Assembly: GCF_041381155.1 (NCBI RefSeq)
Contig: NC_091143.1
Location: 30,629,331-30,693,330 of the forward strand
DNA length: 64,000 nucleotides
Source of the DNA: Argopecten irradians
Lineage: Eukaryota; Mollusca; Bivalvia; Pectinida; Pectinidae
Direction: 5' to 3'
Below the pieces are notes generated by a model. The model was given only the letters and a program-made list of their open reading frames with translations. It was not told the origin of the DNA and ran no database searches. This document shows positions 47,661 to 57,737 of the stretch, piece after piece. Numbering within the stretch: position 1 is the stretch's first letter; every line of letters starts with the position of its first letter. The translations under genes were made by a program, and so were the position numbers.

Positions 47661-48130
47661 GAAATTTGAGAAAGATCCTTTGAGTACTTTCTGAGAAACA
47701 AACTTCAATCATCAAAATCCAAGATGGCTACCTGTCGGCCATCTTTTTGACTGATCAGTCCGAAAATGCAATATGCATAAATAAGGCCCTAGGGGAACTT
47801 CATATAAAATTTGAGACAGATCACTTCAGTACTTTCTGAGAAACAGTGGTAACAAACTTCAATGGTCAAAATCCAAGATGACGTCATGTCGGCCATCTTG
47901 TTCACTGATCGGTACCAAAATGCAATATGCATAACCAGGGACCTAGGGGACCATGCACATGAAATTTGAGACAGCTCCCTTCAGTACTTTTTGAGAAATA
48001 GTGGTAACAAACTTCAATTGTCAAAATCAAGATGGCGGGCTGTCGGCCATCTTGTTGATTGATCGGTCCCAAAATGCAATATGCATAACTAGGGTCCTAG
48101 GGGAACCTACATGTGAAATTTGAGAAGAAT
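47661..48130 (+). repeat. Tandem units of about 150 bp
   Basis: The landmark GAAATTTGAG or its variant recurs at 47661, 47806, 47961 and 48115 (spacings 145, 155 and 154). Each unit has a GTACTTTYTGAGAAA block, CAAACTTCAATNRTCAAAAT, a GTCGGCCATCTT block and AAAATGCAATATGCATAA. The units are diverged from each other. Confidence 0.8.
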
Positions 48131-48534
48131 CCCTTTAGCCTTCAGTTACCAAAGTTACTTATTTTACACCATTACCAAAATATTGCACAAAAGTTTGAGC
48201 TTCTAAGTTTACTTCAAGACGTAAAAAATACTATCAAAATCCAAGAATTTTGTTGAATCCAAAATTCATTGCATCCCGGAAAAAATGGAGAGACGGACGG
48301 ACGGACGGACGAGCACTCCGTGGCACTATGTCCTATACTTTGTTTGGAATGCTTTTTTTTTTAGTATTATTTTGATTGCTCATGCACCAAAAGCAGAATA
48401 TTTATTGATATAAATTATTCTCATGCACCATTATTTTTTTTTGTGTTAATTCGACATATATACACGATTAAACGCCAATTATAGTTCAATTGATGAATAT
48501 TATTTATGCTCTGACGGCGGTGGAGCATCTTTAA

Positions 48535-51083
48535 ACAGGGACTAGAACTGTCCGTTATGAAGTTTCAGGGGCGAACGTTTAATATTGTTCTATTCAAGGG
48601 AAGTAACTCGTATATGCATACAAGTGAAATGAACATGTTTAAAAAAAAACCAAAAAAACCATTATTGCGATAAAATGATATTATTTTAAATAGTTAGTAT
48701 TCAATAAGAAATTAGAAAATCTAACTCTCTCAATCTCATCCTCATCCTTTCTATAAATGGAAAACTAGAGAATATTTACGTTATGTTTTTTTATTTATTT
48801 TAATCGCCATCCAAATTGTTCCTAGCAAAGCGAGACAAATGATAAGGAGGTTTTGTTTTGTTAATTTCACTCGAAGAACATGCGGTTGAGATAGTTATGT
48901 GTATTGAATATGAGCAGAGAGATTTCGCCCATTGACTTATTCAATTTTATCATAAGAAAATAAAAAGATAATTTAAAACATTTTTATGAAAGTTCATCAG
49001 TGCCTTATCGATTTTACATTTTGTGTCTTACATTATTTGAAATAGTTTCTGAAAAAAACCAAAATGGTAATAACATGAGCTCCAAACGTGCATTTCCATC
49101 CTATTTCTATTTAGAATTCACAATTTTGTTCAATAATGTGAAAACAATGTCTTGACTGAAAATTTTGAAATCGTTGTATTGTGGCAGTGGGTAGGGGTGT
49201 CAATGACATCGATAATATAAATTAATGGTGTATCTCAGTTTCATCATACCTTTACCCGCAGGGATCTTGTGATTATCTATCTACAAAGATTAAGATTAGA
49301 AGAAGTAAAATATTCCATTCTCTCAAAATGCACCGAGACCCATATTATCAGTTAATGACGCCTTTTTTCTTCTAAAAAACGGTCCAAGGGTACTTCCATA
49401 AACCCATCATCATTAATATAGTTCAATATCTTTTGATTGAATATGTTGCACCTTCCTGACTAAACTGCGCATGTTTTTCCCACGTTTTGTACTCAGAATT
49501 GGCTTGTCATTTACAAAGCATAGTCACGTTCATACCATGTACTTAAAAACTATTTTCAGATATATAGCGCTACTTTCGTATTATTATGTTTTTAAATAAA
49601 TTCGAAAACTACTTGATATTAAATGCAGTGAGTAATCTGTGCACGGTAGAGATGGGATGAGTAGTATGTTATGGACATCAATAACCCTATCAGCGGTACA
49701 TAATTTAGTGACACCACATATTTACTTACTGCAATATTGTAATTAAGTATCTACTCTTATTATAGACCCAAGAATGCATAAAATACTTAATCCATGTGAA
49801 TTGCACTAAGACCTAGATTATCTCTGAATGTCGCTTTGTTTTTGTAAATGTCGCTATGACGACACTGTCGTGAACCTGTCATCAACTCGTGTGAGAACAG
49901 CAGAGACAATCAGTATTTACGAGGTGTGATACGGACACATTAAAACCATATTTCAATCATTTATGAATTATTTATTTTACAATGTCACGTCACACACGAA
50001 ACTCGTCTAAGAACATCAGATACCTACACCAAAATCGACGCGATAATTTCACCAGTTTACGGAGGAATTATAAAGACAAACATATATCGATGTCTCTGAT
50101 TAAAACATTTAACATATTTGCAAGACATTTGGCAAGGTTTCAATTTCTTGATCGAGAATAAGATAATGAGATAATCAAAGTAAGATATCTGTTATGACGA
50201 CATTGCAGTGAGTCATTATTTAGAATTTTTCATTTAACGCAAATTTCGACTGTACCACTGGTCGTTTAAAAACATGGGATATACAAAATAAGGAATTATT
50301 TCGCCCCCGTAAGCGTGTGATTTTAGTACACTCGATAACTGAACGCAAGATACTCCATTTAAATTGTTAAATTATAAACCAAAGAAAATTTAAAGTGTCA
50401 CACATAATGGACAGAATATACTTACAAAATAATGATAACGCAAAACCCATTTTGGACATTGTACTTACAATGTAAGTATATACCACACTTATTAATTAGA
50501 GTTCTAATTCCTCTGTCCATTTTACCGAACAATTATTCCAATTGTAGGCTTGTCTGTCTATTATATGTAATGATATGTGATCATAACTTTAGGTTTGGCC
50601 AAAGCTTTAGCTCATTTCTTGTAATAACTTAAATGTCACTGTAATTTGTGTTCATACCATTTGAAATAGTTCGGTAATGAAATGAAACTTTCAATCCTCT
50701 ATACGAATATTTGTCTTCCATTCTTTCAATGCACTTAAAAATGTGCATATTATATTGTAATTACCTTATATAATTGATATCGCTATCTTATCAACATCAT
50801 GTCACATATCTAAAACGTAGGCTGATTGACAGGAACCTTCAGTACTGTACCTTGGCCGTGTATAATGTAGTAACTAATCGTGCCAGGTACTGTATTTAAT
50901 ATATACTCAGCTACACATTATCACGACAATGCAATGCAGTGGTTTGGTATGTTTTAGTTTTAATATCTAGTGCATTTATAATATACTCTGCACTACGTTT
51001 CGTAAGACGAAGTGCGTATGCTTCTGTATGTATGACTATTATCTAGTGCGTTTATCATAGACTCTGCAAAACACTTTCATTAA
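48535..51083. other. AT-rich spacer
   Basis: No gene recognised. Confidence 0.4.
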
Positions 51084-51296
51084 AGGGACAATTCAGTCTA
51101 AGAGAACATTACAATTTGTACATATATCGGAAAACCCCCAGTTCTAATGGAAATTAGAGCAGTCGGTTTTACTGTGATATTCATGAAAAGCCCATGGTGG
51201 TGAAATATATGTTTCATAACAAATGTAGAATAATACATTTATGCCATATTTTGCTTCTTGGTTATGTAAAAGAATTAACCTGAGTAAATTGTCTCT
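51084..51296. mobile_element. Small MITE with TTAA target-site duplication
   Basis: A 213-bp non-coding element flanked by TTAA at 51080-51083 and 51297-51300. The left end reads AGGGACAATTCAGT; the reverse strand of the right end reads AGAGACAATTTACTCAG, giving imperfect terminal inverted repeats of about 12 bp. The end sequence differs from the MITEs at 4812 and 47238, so it is a separate family using the same target site. Confidence 0.6.
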
Positions 51297-51445
51297 TTAA
51301 ATGTAGCGTTCACTACGTCTGCATATACATGTATGACTATGCTAAACTGTTTCGTTCATAAGGCGACCAGATCTAGTGCATTTATTGTAGAACCTACAGT
51401 ATCCCATGTTTCGTTATATGTAGTGTGTATATCTCTGTATCTAAG

Positions 51446-51600
51446 ACCAGTTTGGTATTAACAGCCTAGGTCATGTAAGGACGGTCTCCCATGTATGTGG
51501 TGTGTAGCTTGTGTGAAGTGCGAGCTGCTTGTTCTGGGAGACTGCGGTATGTTCGTGTTGTGTCTTCTTGTAAAGTGGAGCTCTTGTGTATCCATGAAAA
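51446..51600 (+). repeat. Partial copy of the 500-bp interspersed repeat
   Basis: Matches the 5' third of the copy at 25095: TATTAACAGCCTAGGTCATG, AAGGACGGTCTCCCATGTAT, GGGAGACTGCGGTATGTTCG and GTGTCTTCTTGTAAAGTGGA. The minus-strand frame over it is spurious. Confidence 0.7.
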
Positions 51601-51785
51601 TGGTACGCTTCTTCTTTTATAAACCCACCAAGAAGCATTTATGACGACAATGAAGTACAGTGTTTGGTAGATGAGCATTATATCTGGTGCATTTCTTATA
51701 GACTCCATAATGCGTTATAAGTTTACATGTTAATGTCACCTTCTATACGTCTATATCTATGGCCTTGGTAAACTGCTTCTTAAAT

Positions 51786-51935
51786 GCTTGTTTGTTTATT
51801 TGAACAATTTACGTCCTATAAACAGCCAGGGCCATGTAAAGACGGCTTCCCATTTATGCGATATGTAGTGTGTATGACATATATCGTGGGTGTTTTGGGA
51901 GACTGCGGTATATTCATGTCTTCTGACACCTTTGT
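51786..51935 (+). repeat. Second partial copy of the 500-bp interspersed repeat
   Basis: Begins TGTTTGTTTATTTGAACAAT, then ACGTCCTATAAACAGCCAGG, AAAGACGGCTTCCCATTTAT and TTTTGGGAGACTGCGGTATA. It lies 185 bp after the previous partial copy in the same orientation. Confidence 0.7.
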
Positions 51936-52187
51936 TCGTCACGCTACGTCGGTATCCATCTTGAGGTAGTGTTTTTGTTCTGACCGTCCTAAAATTATCG
52001 CCGAATGCTACAGTTTTATGAGTATATTATACAGGTTACTCTTCGCTTACAAAGCTTTCATGATGCAGGGGTTGAATAACTCTACTAGAATATATATTAT
52101 AAGGAATACCTTTTGATTTTGTGAAGGTTATGATGGTGTAAATAGTAATTAAGCACAAGTAAAATATGTTTTCCCAGCGAGTCTTTT

Positions 52188-52381
52188 CTATTATCAAACA
52201 TTTCAGTTCCCATCGATTGCTCTAACCTATCTATCTCTTTTCTATTATCAAACATTTCAGTTCCCATCGATTGCTTTACTCTAACTATCTCTTTTACATT
52301 TTGAGTCTTTTCTATTATCAAAAATTTCAGTTCCAATCGACTGCTCTACTCTAACTATCTCTTTTACATTTTGAGTCTTTT
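52188..52381 (+). repeat. Minisatellite, three units (54, 70 and 70 bp)
   Basis: Units start at 52188, 52242 and 52312, each with CTATTATCAAACATTTCAGT or a close variant. The first unit lacks 16 bp of the longer unit. The minus strand reads one frame (52097-52336) in which the peptide QSMGTEMFDNRK occurs twice. The third unit is out of step, so a repeat protein is unlikely. Confidence 0.85.
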
Positions 52382-52444
52382 GATATGCATCCAAATTCTA
52401 TGTTTCTCGGCATATCTATTAATATATTGTATGAAAAAGGGTCG

Positions 52445-52490
52445 AGTCCAAATGCAGTTAAAAGATTAGTCCAAATGCAGTTAAAAGATT
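52445..52490 (+). repeat. Perfect tandem duplication of 23 bp
   Basis: Two identical 23-bp units (52445-52467 and 52468-52490) beginning AGTCCAAATGCAGTT. A recent slippage or copy event close to the minisatellite. Confidence 0.9.
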
Positions 52491-55482
52491 AAAAAAGTCG
52501 ACGAATGAGATACGTGTTGAAGGATCCATTCTTTGCACTTCGCCTCTATCTCTGTTGTTGCACCAGTTACTTCCGAAATACAACCATCATGTGGCAGAAT
52601 CATAATTTCGATTGCCTTAATTCATTGGTCCTTTTATCTTAGACAGTTCGTCCTTGTAAGTTGTCGGCCTGGTTCCAAACTGCGCCTGCTGACAAATATT
52701 CAAATATGAAAAATGTTCTCAATCAGTATGTATATTTTTTTTAAATGACGGCAGTACAACATTGCATTATTAATGTGTATTTCATATGTATGTTGTTAAA
52801 ATAGTGTCAGATATTAAAAAGATATCTTACAACCAACCTATTTTGATATATCTAAGTCTAGCTTTTATTCAATTTTCTTTCAGAGGAACTCGAAAGGTAA
52901 GTCTCGTAATTAGAAAATGTAATTAACAAGCATGTATGTTATACTATAGAATTATATCTATATTGTATATCTCAGAATAACGACCCTAGTCATGGCACCA
53001 GATACATCTAAAACAAGCTTTTTATCTATACACAAGAACCAAGTGAACCTACAGACGTCGTGGAAAATGAAAGTATTTTATTATTAGAAGATCAAAAGAT
53101 GTTTTAACTTCAGAGTCACTTTGTTGTTGGCATATATAGCCTAACGAGGTATGTCTCGGCTTTGATGATTTAGGCTTGATTAGGTGTGGAACCTAATTAT
53201 ATATACTTCTCAAAGCTGTGAATCAATTTTTAAAGCTACTGGTATGGATTTCTTAAAAAAATAATTATCATGATGAATACGAACTATGGTAAAGGTTAAT
53301 TTGAATTTTCCCAGTCCTTTAAATTTATATGTAATGGACGCGCGTGTTTTTTAAAATTATATTTGGCAGGGAATATAAGTATTTCTCGTTTTGAACGGCC
53401 TAATTGCAAAACCTGAACCCATTTTTAATTACGCATAATTCTCGGCTTGTGACCCGTAACTTAAATAATGAAGTTTGTGTGATCGTCTTGACTGAAACTG
53501 TCAAACCAGGCGTCTACAACCTTAATAGAAAAATCACAGCCAATATAAGCTTGATCAAATTAATTTTCAAATATTCTCCTTTTAACTAAAATTGAAATTT
53601 ACTGAAAATCGTTATTTTTGACGAGGGGCTTTATAAAGCAGCCAATTAAAATTTCTCATAACCAATTTTCAAATTTGAAACGTACTATTGTGTTATTTGG
53701 GGTTTATTTATATGCAATTGGTATAGGAGTTCGAATGCTATGGTTTATGTGTATATGGTTCGTGTGGTATTAGTACAAACAAAGAATAGTCTGATATACA
53801 AAGACCTACAGTAATTAAAGCTCGCCCTGGGTACTGAGTACGTGATGTAATTAACAACTCATCGCTTTTAAAACATACTTGGATTGACAAGTCACCGTGG
53901 GTGTTAAGGACTATTGTGGTCACAGATAAGGTGGGATTGTCTTTAACGCCTAATATGTGCATAAAAAACACGTGTACGTACGTCTTTAAGGACGAGATCA
54001 AACTATATATCTTAAAGATGATCCGATATTTACGTAAATAATTGCTAACAGGTGTAAAGATAATTTCTACAAAAATGTTAAGTTGTCTATAAGTACGTAA
54101 GATATAAAATATTTTCATTTTCTTGTTAAACTAGACATATAATTACATAGTTCATTTATAGTTCATCCATAATGTTGAATATAATAGTATTATCGCGGGA
54201 TAGATTGATTTAATATAATCTAATGTGAATGTTGTGTATCGAATGCCTTCTGGGTGTGTACATCTACATCGAACGCGCTCATAGTTTATAATATTTCCAT
54301 GTGTAAAGCGAACATTCCAAAGTAAATTCTACATTTAACTTATTTAACACTGTTCTCTACATATCTATGTAATAAAATGTACATAAAAATTACGTTTAAA
54401 GAATATACCAAAATACATCATCTTAGACAAATGATGATTCAAAGGAATGGTATATACGTAGGATATCTAACACGGCTTGTCAAAGTAACAACAAAAGCCA
54501 ATCGAAAACAATAAACATATTTATTTTCAGTGTTAAGTACAATTTACCAGGAAGGTTTTTACTTGAAACACACTTCTGCAAGGTAACACCTTTCGTCATT
54601 TTCATTAAACGAGTTCTGAAGTCAATGCCAAGCTTACTCAAAAGTAATTCATTATGTTTGTTTAGATATAGAAAACTTGTCAATTCGTATTGTGGACGAA
54701 ATGTTAATGATAAAATTTAAAAGGGGTGGAGGTCAAATACATGACTATCAAAATGGATTGTTAGTCTCAACGTTTGCTGAACACATTCGTTGCGAGCAAA
54801 ATGTCAAGATTCTTTGTACTTTTCCTTAATGATGTAATAAAATTCTATGATATTCCACAAGTTACACTTTCTTTTGGTCTCTGGCTTAAATCCCAGGAAA
54901 TTGTTGTGACAGAAACAAAGGTTCATGGTCATATTGAAAATAAAAAAAGAGTAATTGGATTTTTTAAGATCGCGTAATCATCAATTAACTGAGAGAAATA
55001 CCATGTATTATTCACCGAAAAATAAAATCATTCGTAACTTCTATTTTGCCATGACTTTTAAAATAATTTATTGATAAATATCAAAATCTAAGTTTATTTT
55101 TGGTCCATTCAGAATGATGAGATAAAAATCGTTGATATTTTACTGGGAGAACAGTATATTGTAAATACGCAATAACAAACTCAACTATAATCAATGCATG
55201 TGGAAGTGGGAATACATAATAGCATGAACACTTCGTTAGACGAATAATTATGTTTTCATTTCTATCACAAATATCTTTCAAAACAGTCCAAAACATTTGC
55301 ATTGATATTGTGTTGAACAACTTGATATACTGAAAGAATATTTATCTGTCACAATAAATAACATATTTCTGTGCTGACTAATTGTATCTTTCTTGTTCCC
55401 AGTTTTGATGATTTTAAACTATAAGTTTATTATAAATTGTATTATTTCATTTATAGAAAAATTTGTGCGTAAATGATGAAAC
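52491..55482. other. AT-rich spacer with one possible microexon
   Basis: No gene recognised. The 126-codon minus-strand frame at 53738-54118 lacks any familiar domain. A splice-site pair around 13 nt at 52884-52896 is listed separately. Confidence 0.35.
52884..52896 (+). other. Possible 13-nt microexon
   Basis: A strong acceptor (CTTTTATTCAATTTTCTTTCAG, ending at 52883) is followed after 13 nt by AAG|GTAAGT, a consensus donor. No neighbouring exon was recognised, so this could be chance. If real, it belongs to a split gene extending through this region on the plus strand. Confidence 0.2.
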
Positions 55483-55580
55483 CAGGGCCCGGTTGTTCAA
55501 AGGATGCTTAGCTTAATCACATGATTTAAATCAGAGAGTAAGTAACTAATTGGGTTCTTAAGAATTTTATAAAAAAAATG
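55483..55580 (+). repeat. Probable dispersed repeat head
   Basis: CAGGGCCCGGTTGTTCAAAG followed by GCTTAGCTTAATCAC resembles repeat heads common in invertebrate genomes (recalled, not checked). The end of the repeat and any terminal repeats could not be defined. Confidence 0.35.
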
Positions 55581-56397
55581 GTAAAATGTCAGAAATAATT
55601 TTATTATTTATTTGAAAATTGCTTTTAAACTGTGCATGAAACAAACGAAAAAAATAAATCACTGAAACTCTTATCAATATTATTTGTCTCTTATCCTATA
55701 TGTTTTTGGGCGAATAAAATATATCTAAATCAAATCAATCAAATAAAAAACAATAATTAAGTATTTGTGTAACAATTTACGACGACAAAAATGAAATTGT
55801 ATTACATGAAACAGAATAAGCTTCGTGCAAACTGAATGATGAACCAGGACATTACAGTATGTGTCCTCCTTAAATTACTTTAAGACAGACCAGCTGTCTA
55901 ATAAATGTAACGTCTCCAGGTCCCTTGCCATTGTCAGAATCGTAATGAATTAACAAACATCATCATTTCCCGCTATGAAACACAAATCACAATCTGATTA
56001 AAACACAGATCCTTATAACCACTCCGTTCAATAGAGGATCTGACGATATCCCATAAGGGGTCACGTCCAGATGACCTTTATACCACGTGTACTTCAGAGC
56101 AAATGCAGTTTCTACACCTTACAACATCAATTGAAAACGTCTTTTCGCCCCAGTATACATATACAACTAACTTTGTTGTGCACTTCGGGCGAGATGATTA
56201 CTTAAACGAAAATAATTTGGACAGCTTTTTCAAACTATTTCGTCCCCAGTCAAGATTCTGGCAGTGCCAATTTGATTGGCCATTTCAAAAGGTCATCTTG
56301 ACGTGACCCCTAATGGGATGTTCTCAGATCCTCTTATTAAACGTAGTGATAATAAGGATCTGTATTTAAATCAGATTGCACAAATCAAAAACCATTC
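55581..56397. other. Spacer and probable 3' UTR of the minus-strand gene
   Basis: No clear polyadenylation signal for the minus-strand gene within about 700 nt; the nearest reverse-strand AATAAA lies near 55605. Confidence 0.3.
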
Positions 56398-57651
56398 TTA
56401 TTCCCGTTGGTGCTTTTTCTCCGGAACATCACGAAGGTATATCAGTCTTCGGATTTTCTTTTGAGCTTTCATTTTTGTTTTTAATTGCGGATGTTCCACA
56501 TGTGAAAGCGGTTCTAGTCTTACACCATGATGATTTTGATTTTCCTCCCTTCGAAGGGCTTTTGCTCTCTTTTTCTTGCTCCAAAAGTCTTCATCCCCGT
56601 GGGATGAATGTTCGTACTCCGGAATTGCAGATAACAATGGAACAGTGTTTAGAATATTACGGGGGGATTGTTTCGGGGGAGGTGATGTCACAGATATTTG
56701 TCTATTTTTCTTCGCCTTCTGAATAGCAACGGCGTTTTCTGGAATAATATTCAACTGTGGCTGATGAAGTGTCATTCGTTTCGCCCTCCTCGGTCTTATT
56801 TTCAAAGCGTCAAATGAAAGGGCTGGTACATCACTATCGGATAACTCGCCACTCGTCGACGAGCCATCACTACTCCTAACGTCAGACGTTTCACCATCGT
56901 TTGAAGAGCTACTGTAGCTACTATGACTGACCACAGTGGGCACGGCGGTATTGCCGTGATATTCGTTAGTTTTACCTTGGTTGTCAACGTCATCATCAAA
57001 AGATGGCGTCGGTGAATCGGATGACTTAGTTGCTTTGTCAGAATCTGGCCTGTCTCTATGTTTGGCGCCATTAGGGCGCATCGACCGTTTGCTAAACGCT
57101 TCATTTTTCAACATCTTAAGCGCTTCGTCCTTAGACGCTTTGTTTCTAATACTAAAGTCTACAAAGTCATACAGGTCAGATGCACTTACAAAGCTAATTT
57201 TCACGTGATGTGTACGCTTATTGAGTCGGTCAGGAAGCGCCGGAAGTGAAAGCTTACTTCCGGGTTTATTGTATATGCGTCTGGCTTTTTCGGCCTGTCT
57301 TCCGATTAGTTCGTCCAAAGATGCTGGCTTTCGCTTGTTTTTCACGACGGGAAATTTGGGAATATGTTTCGCCTGTACCACAAGTGGCAACGATTCTGGA
57401 GAAGAAAATCTATCCGGTTCTACGAATTGGCGCGAATTAGCAATGTTGCGCATGCGCTCTGTATACGCTAACATGGATTCTCTTAACATTTTTTCTCGCG
57501 CCCCCATTTTGTTAACGTTAATGTCGTGCTCCTTTTCGTATCGAACTAGTTTTCTATCACACTCTTGTTTGGCACGAGACAGACTCGTGTTCACGTGACG
57601 AGATTCACTGATGTACGACGTAGCATGAGACGACCCAGATGATGTAGACAT
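56398..57651 (-). CDS. Unidentified charged protein (417 aa), paralogue of the 511-residue protein
   Basis: Single coding exon on the minus strand. The first ATG is at 57651; the frame stays open one more codon (GTG) upstream. The product is hydrophilic and Ser/Lys/Arg-rich, with no signal peptide or membrane helix. A helix-prone block at 25-75 ends in LRESMLAYTERMRNI (56-70), near-identical to residues 71-85 of the 511-residue protein. KRMTLH (291-296) and NRQISVTSPP (316-325) match two further blocks of that protein in the same order. Between them lie a possible small fold with KISFVSASDLYDFVDFSI (151-168), a Ser/Asp-rich acidic region (210-280) and basic clusters (about 285-315 and 355-405). 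The C-terminus is very basic. It has the same gene plan: a spliced leader joined just before the start. The family is not recognised. The proteins face opposite directions 24 kb apart, so they are an old, strongly diverged duplicate. Confidence 0.75.
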   Translation of the reverse strand: MSTSSGSSHATSYISESRHVNTSLSRAKQECDRKLVRYEKEHDINVNKMGAREKMLRESMLAYTERMRNIANSRQFVEPDRFSSPESLPLVVQAKHIPKFPVVKNKRKPASLDELIGRQAEKARRIYNKPGSKLSLPALPDRLNKRTHHVKISFVSASDLYDFVDFSIRNKASKDEALKMLKNEAFSKRSMRPNGAKHRDRPDSDKATKSSDSPTPSFDDDVDNQGKTNEYHGNTAVPTVVSHSSYSSSSNDGETSDVRSSDGSSTSGELSDSDVPALSFDALKIRPRRAKRMTLHQPQLNIIPENAVAIQKAKKNRQISVTSPPPKQSPRNILNTVPLLSAIPEYEHSSHGDEDFWSKKKRAKALRREENQNHHGVRLEPLSHVEHPQLKTKMKAQKKIRRLIYLRDVPEKKHQRE

Positions 57652-57735
57652 CACACCAGGTCACGTGGCCATCGTGACCTTTTGTAAGCACCGGCAGATC
57701 TCACTTCCATTGTCGATCACAGAATTAGTCCTGAT
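57652..57735 (-). promoter_or_regulatory. 5' UTR part of the coding exon (acceptor at 57736)
   Basis: On the minus strand CTTTCTCTGTTTTTCAG| precedes this segment, a strong acceptor. The leader contains two upstream ATGs, each followed within a few codons by a stop. As in the 511-residue gene, the coding exon starts with AT directly after the acceptor. Confidence 0.55.
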
Positions 57736-57737
57736 CT

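Larger units (their letters stand above)
47238..48530. mobile_element. Fold-back composite element with TTAA duplication and pearl-like core
   Basis: Flanked by TTAA at 47234-47237 and 48531-48534. Terminal inverted repeats read AGGTGCTCAACCGCCGACAG and, on the reverse strand of the right end, AGATGCTCCACCGCCGTCAG. The match continues inward: both arms, about 47238-47555 and the reverse complement of about 48140-48530, resemble the 330-bp MITE at 4812-5140. Between the arms lies a second pearl-like sequence with a hairpin head (47561-47577), three and a part tandem units of about 150 bp, and an ACGG-type microsatellite that now sits inside the right arm. No protein is encoded; the minus-strand frame at 47450-47701 is not a gene. 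Confidence 0.7.

Noticed and set aside
52097..52336. Minus-strand repeat protein with QSMGTEMFDNRK twice
   Set aside because: The third DNA unit is in another frame and unit lengths (54 and 70) do not preserve the frame; a minisatellite explains it.
53738..54118. 126-codon minus-strand frame
   Set aside because: No familiar motif; length is within chance for 64 kb of two-strand AT-rich sequence.
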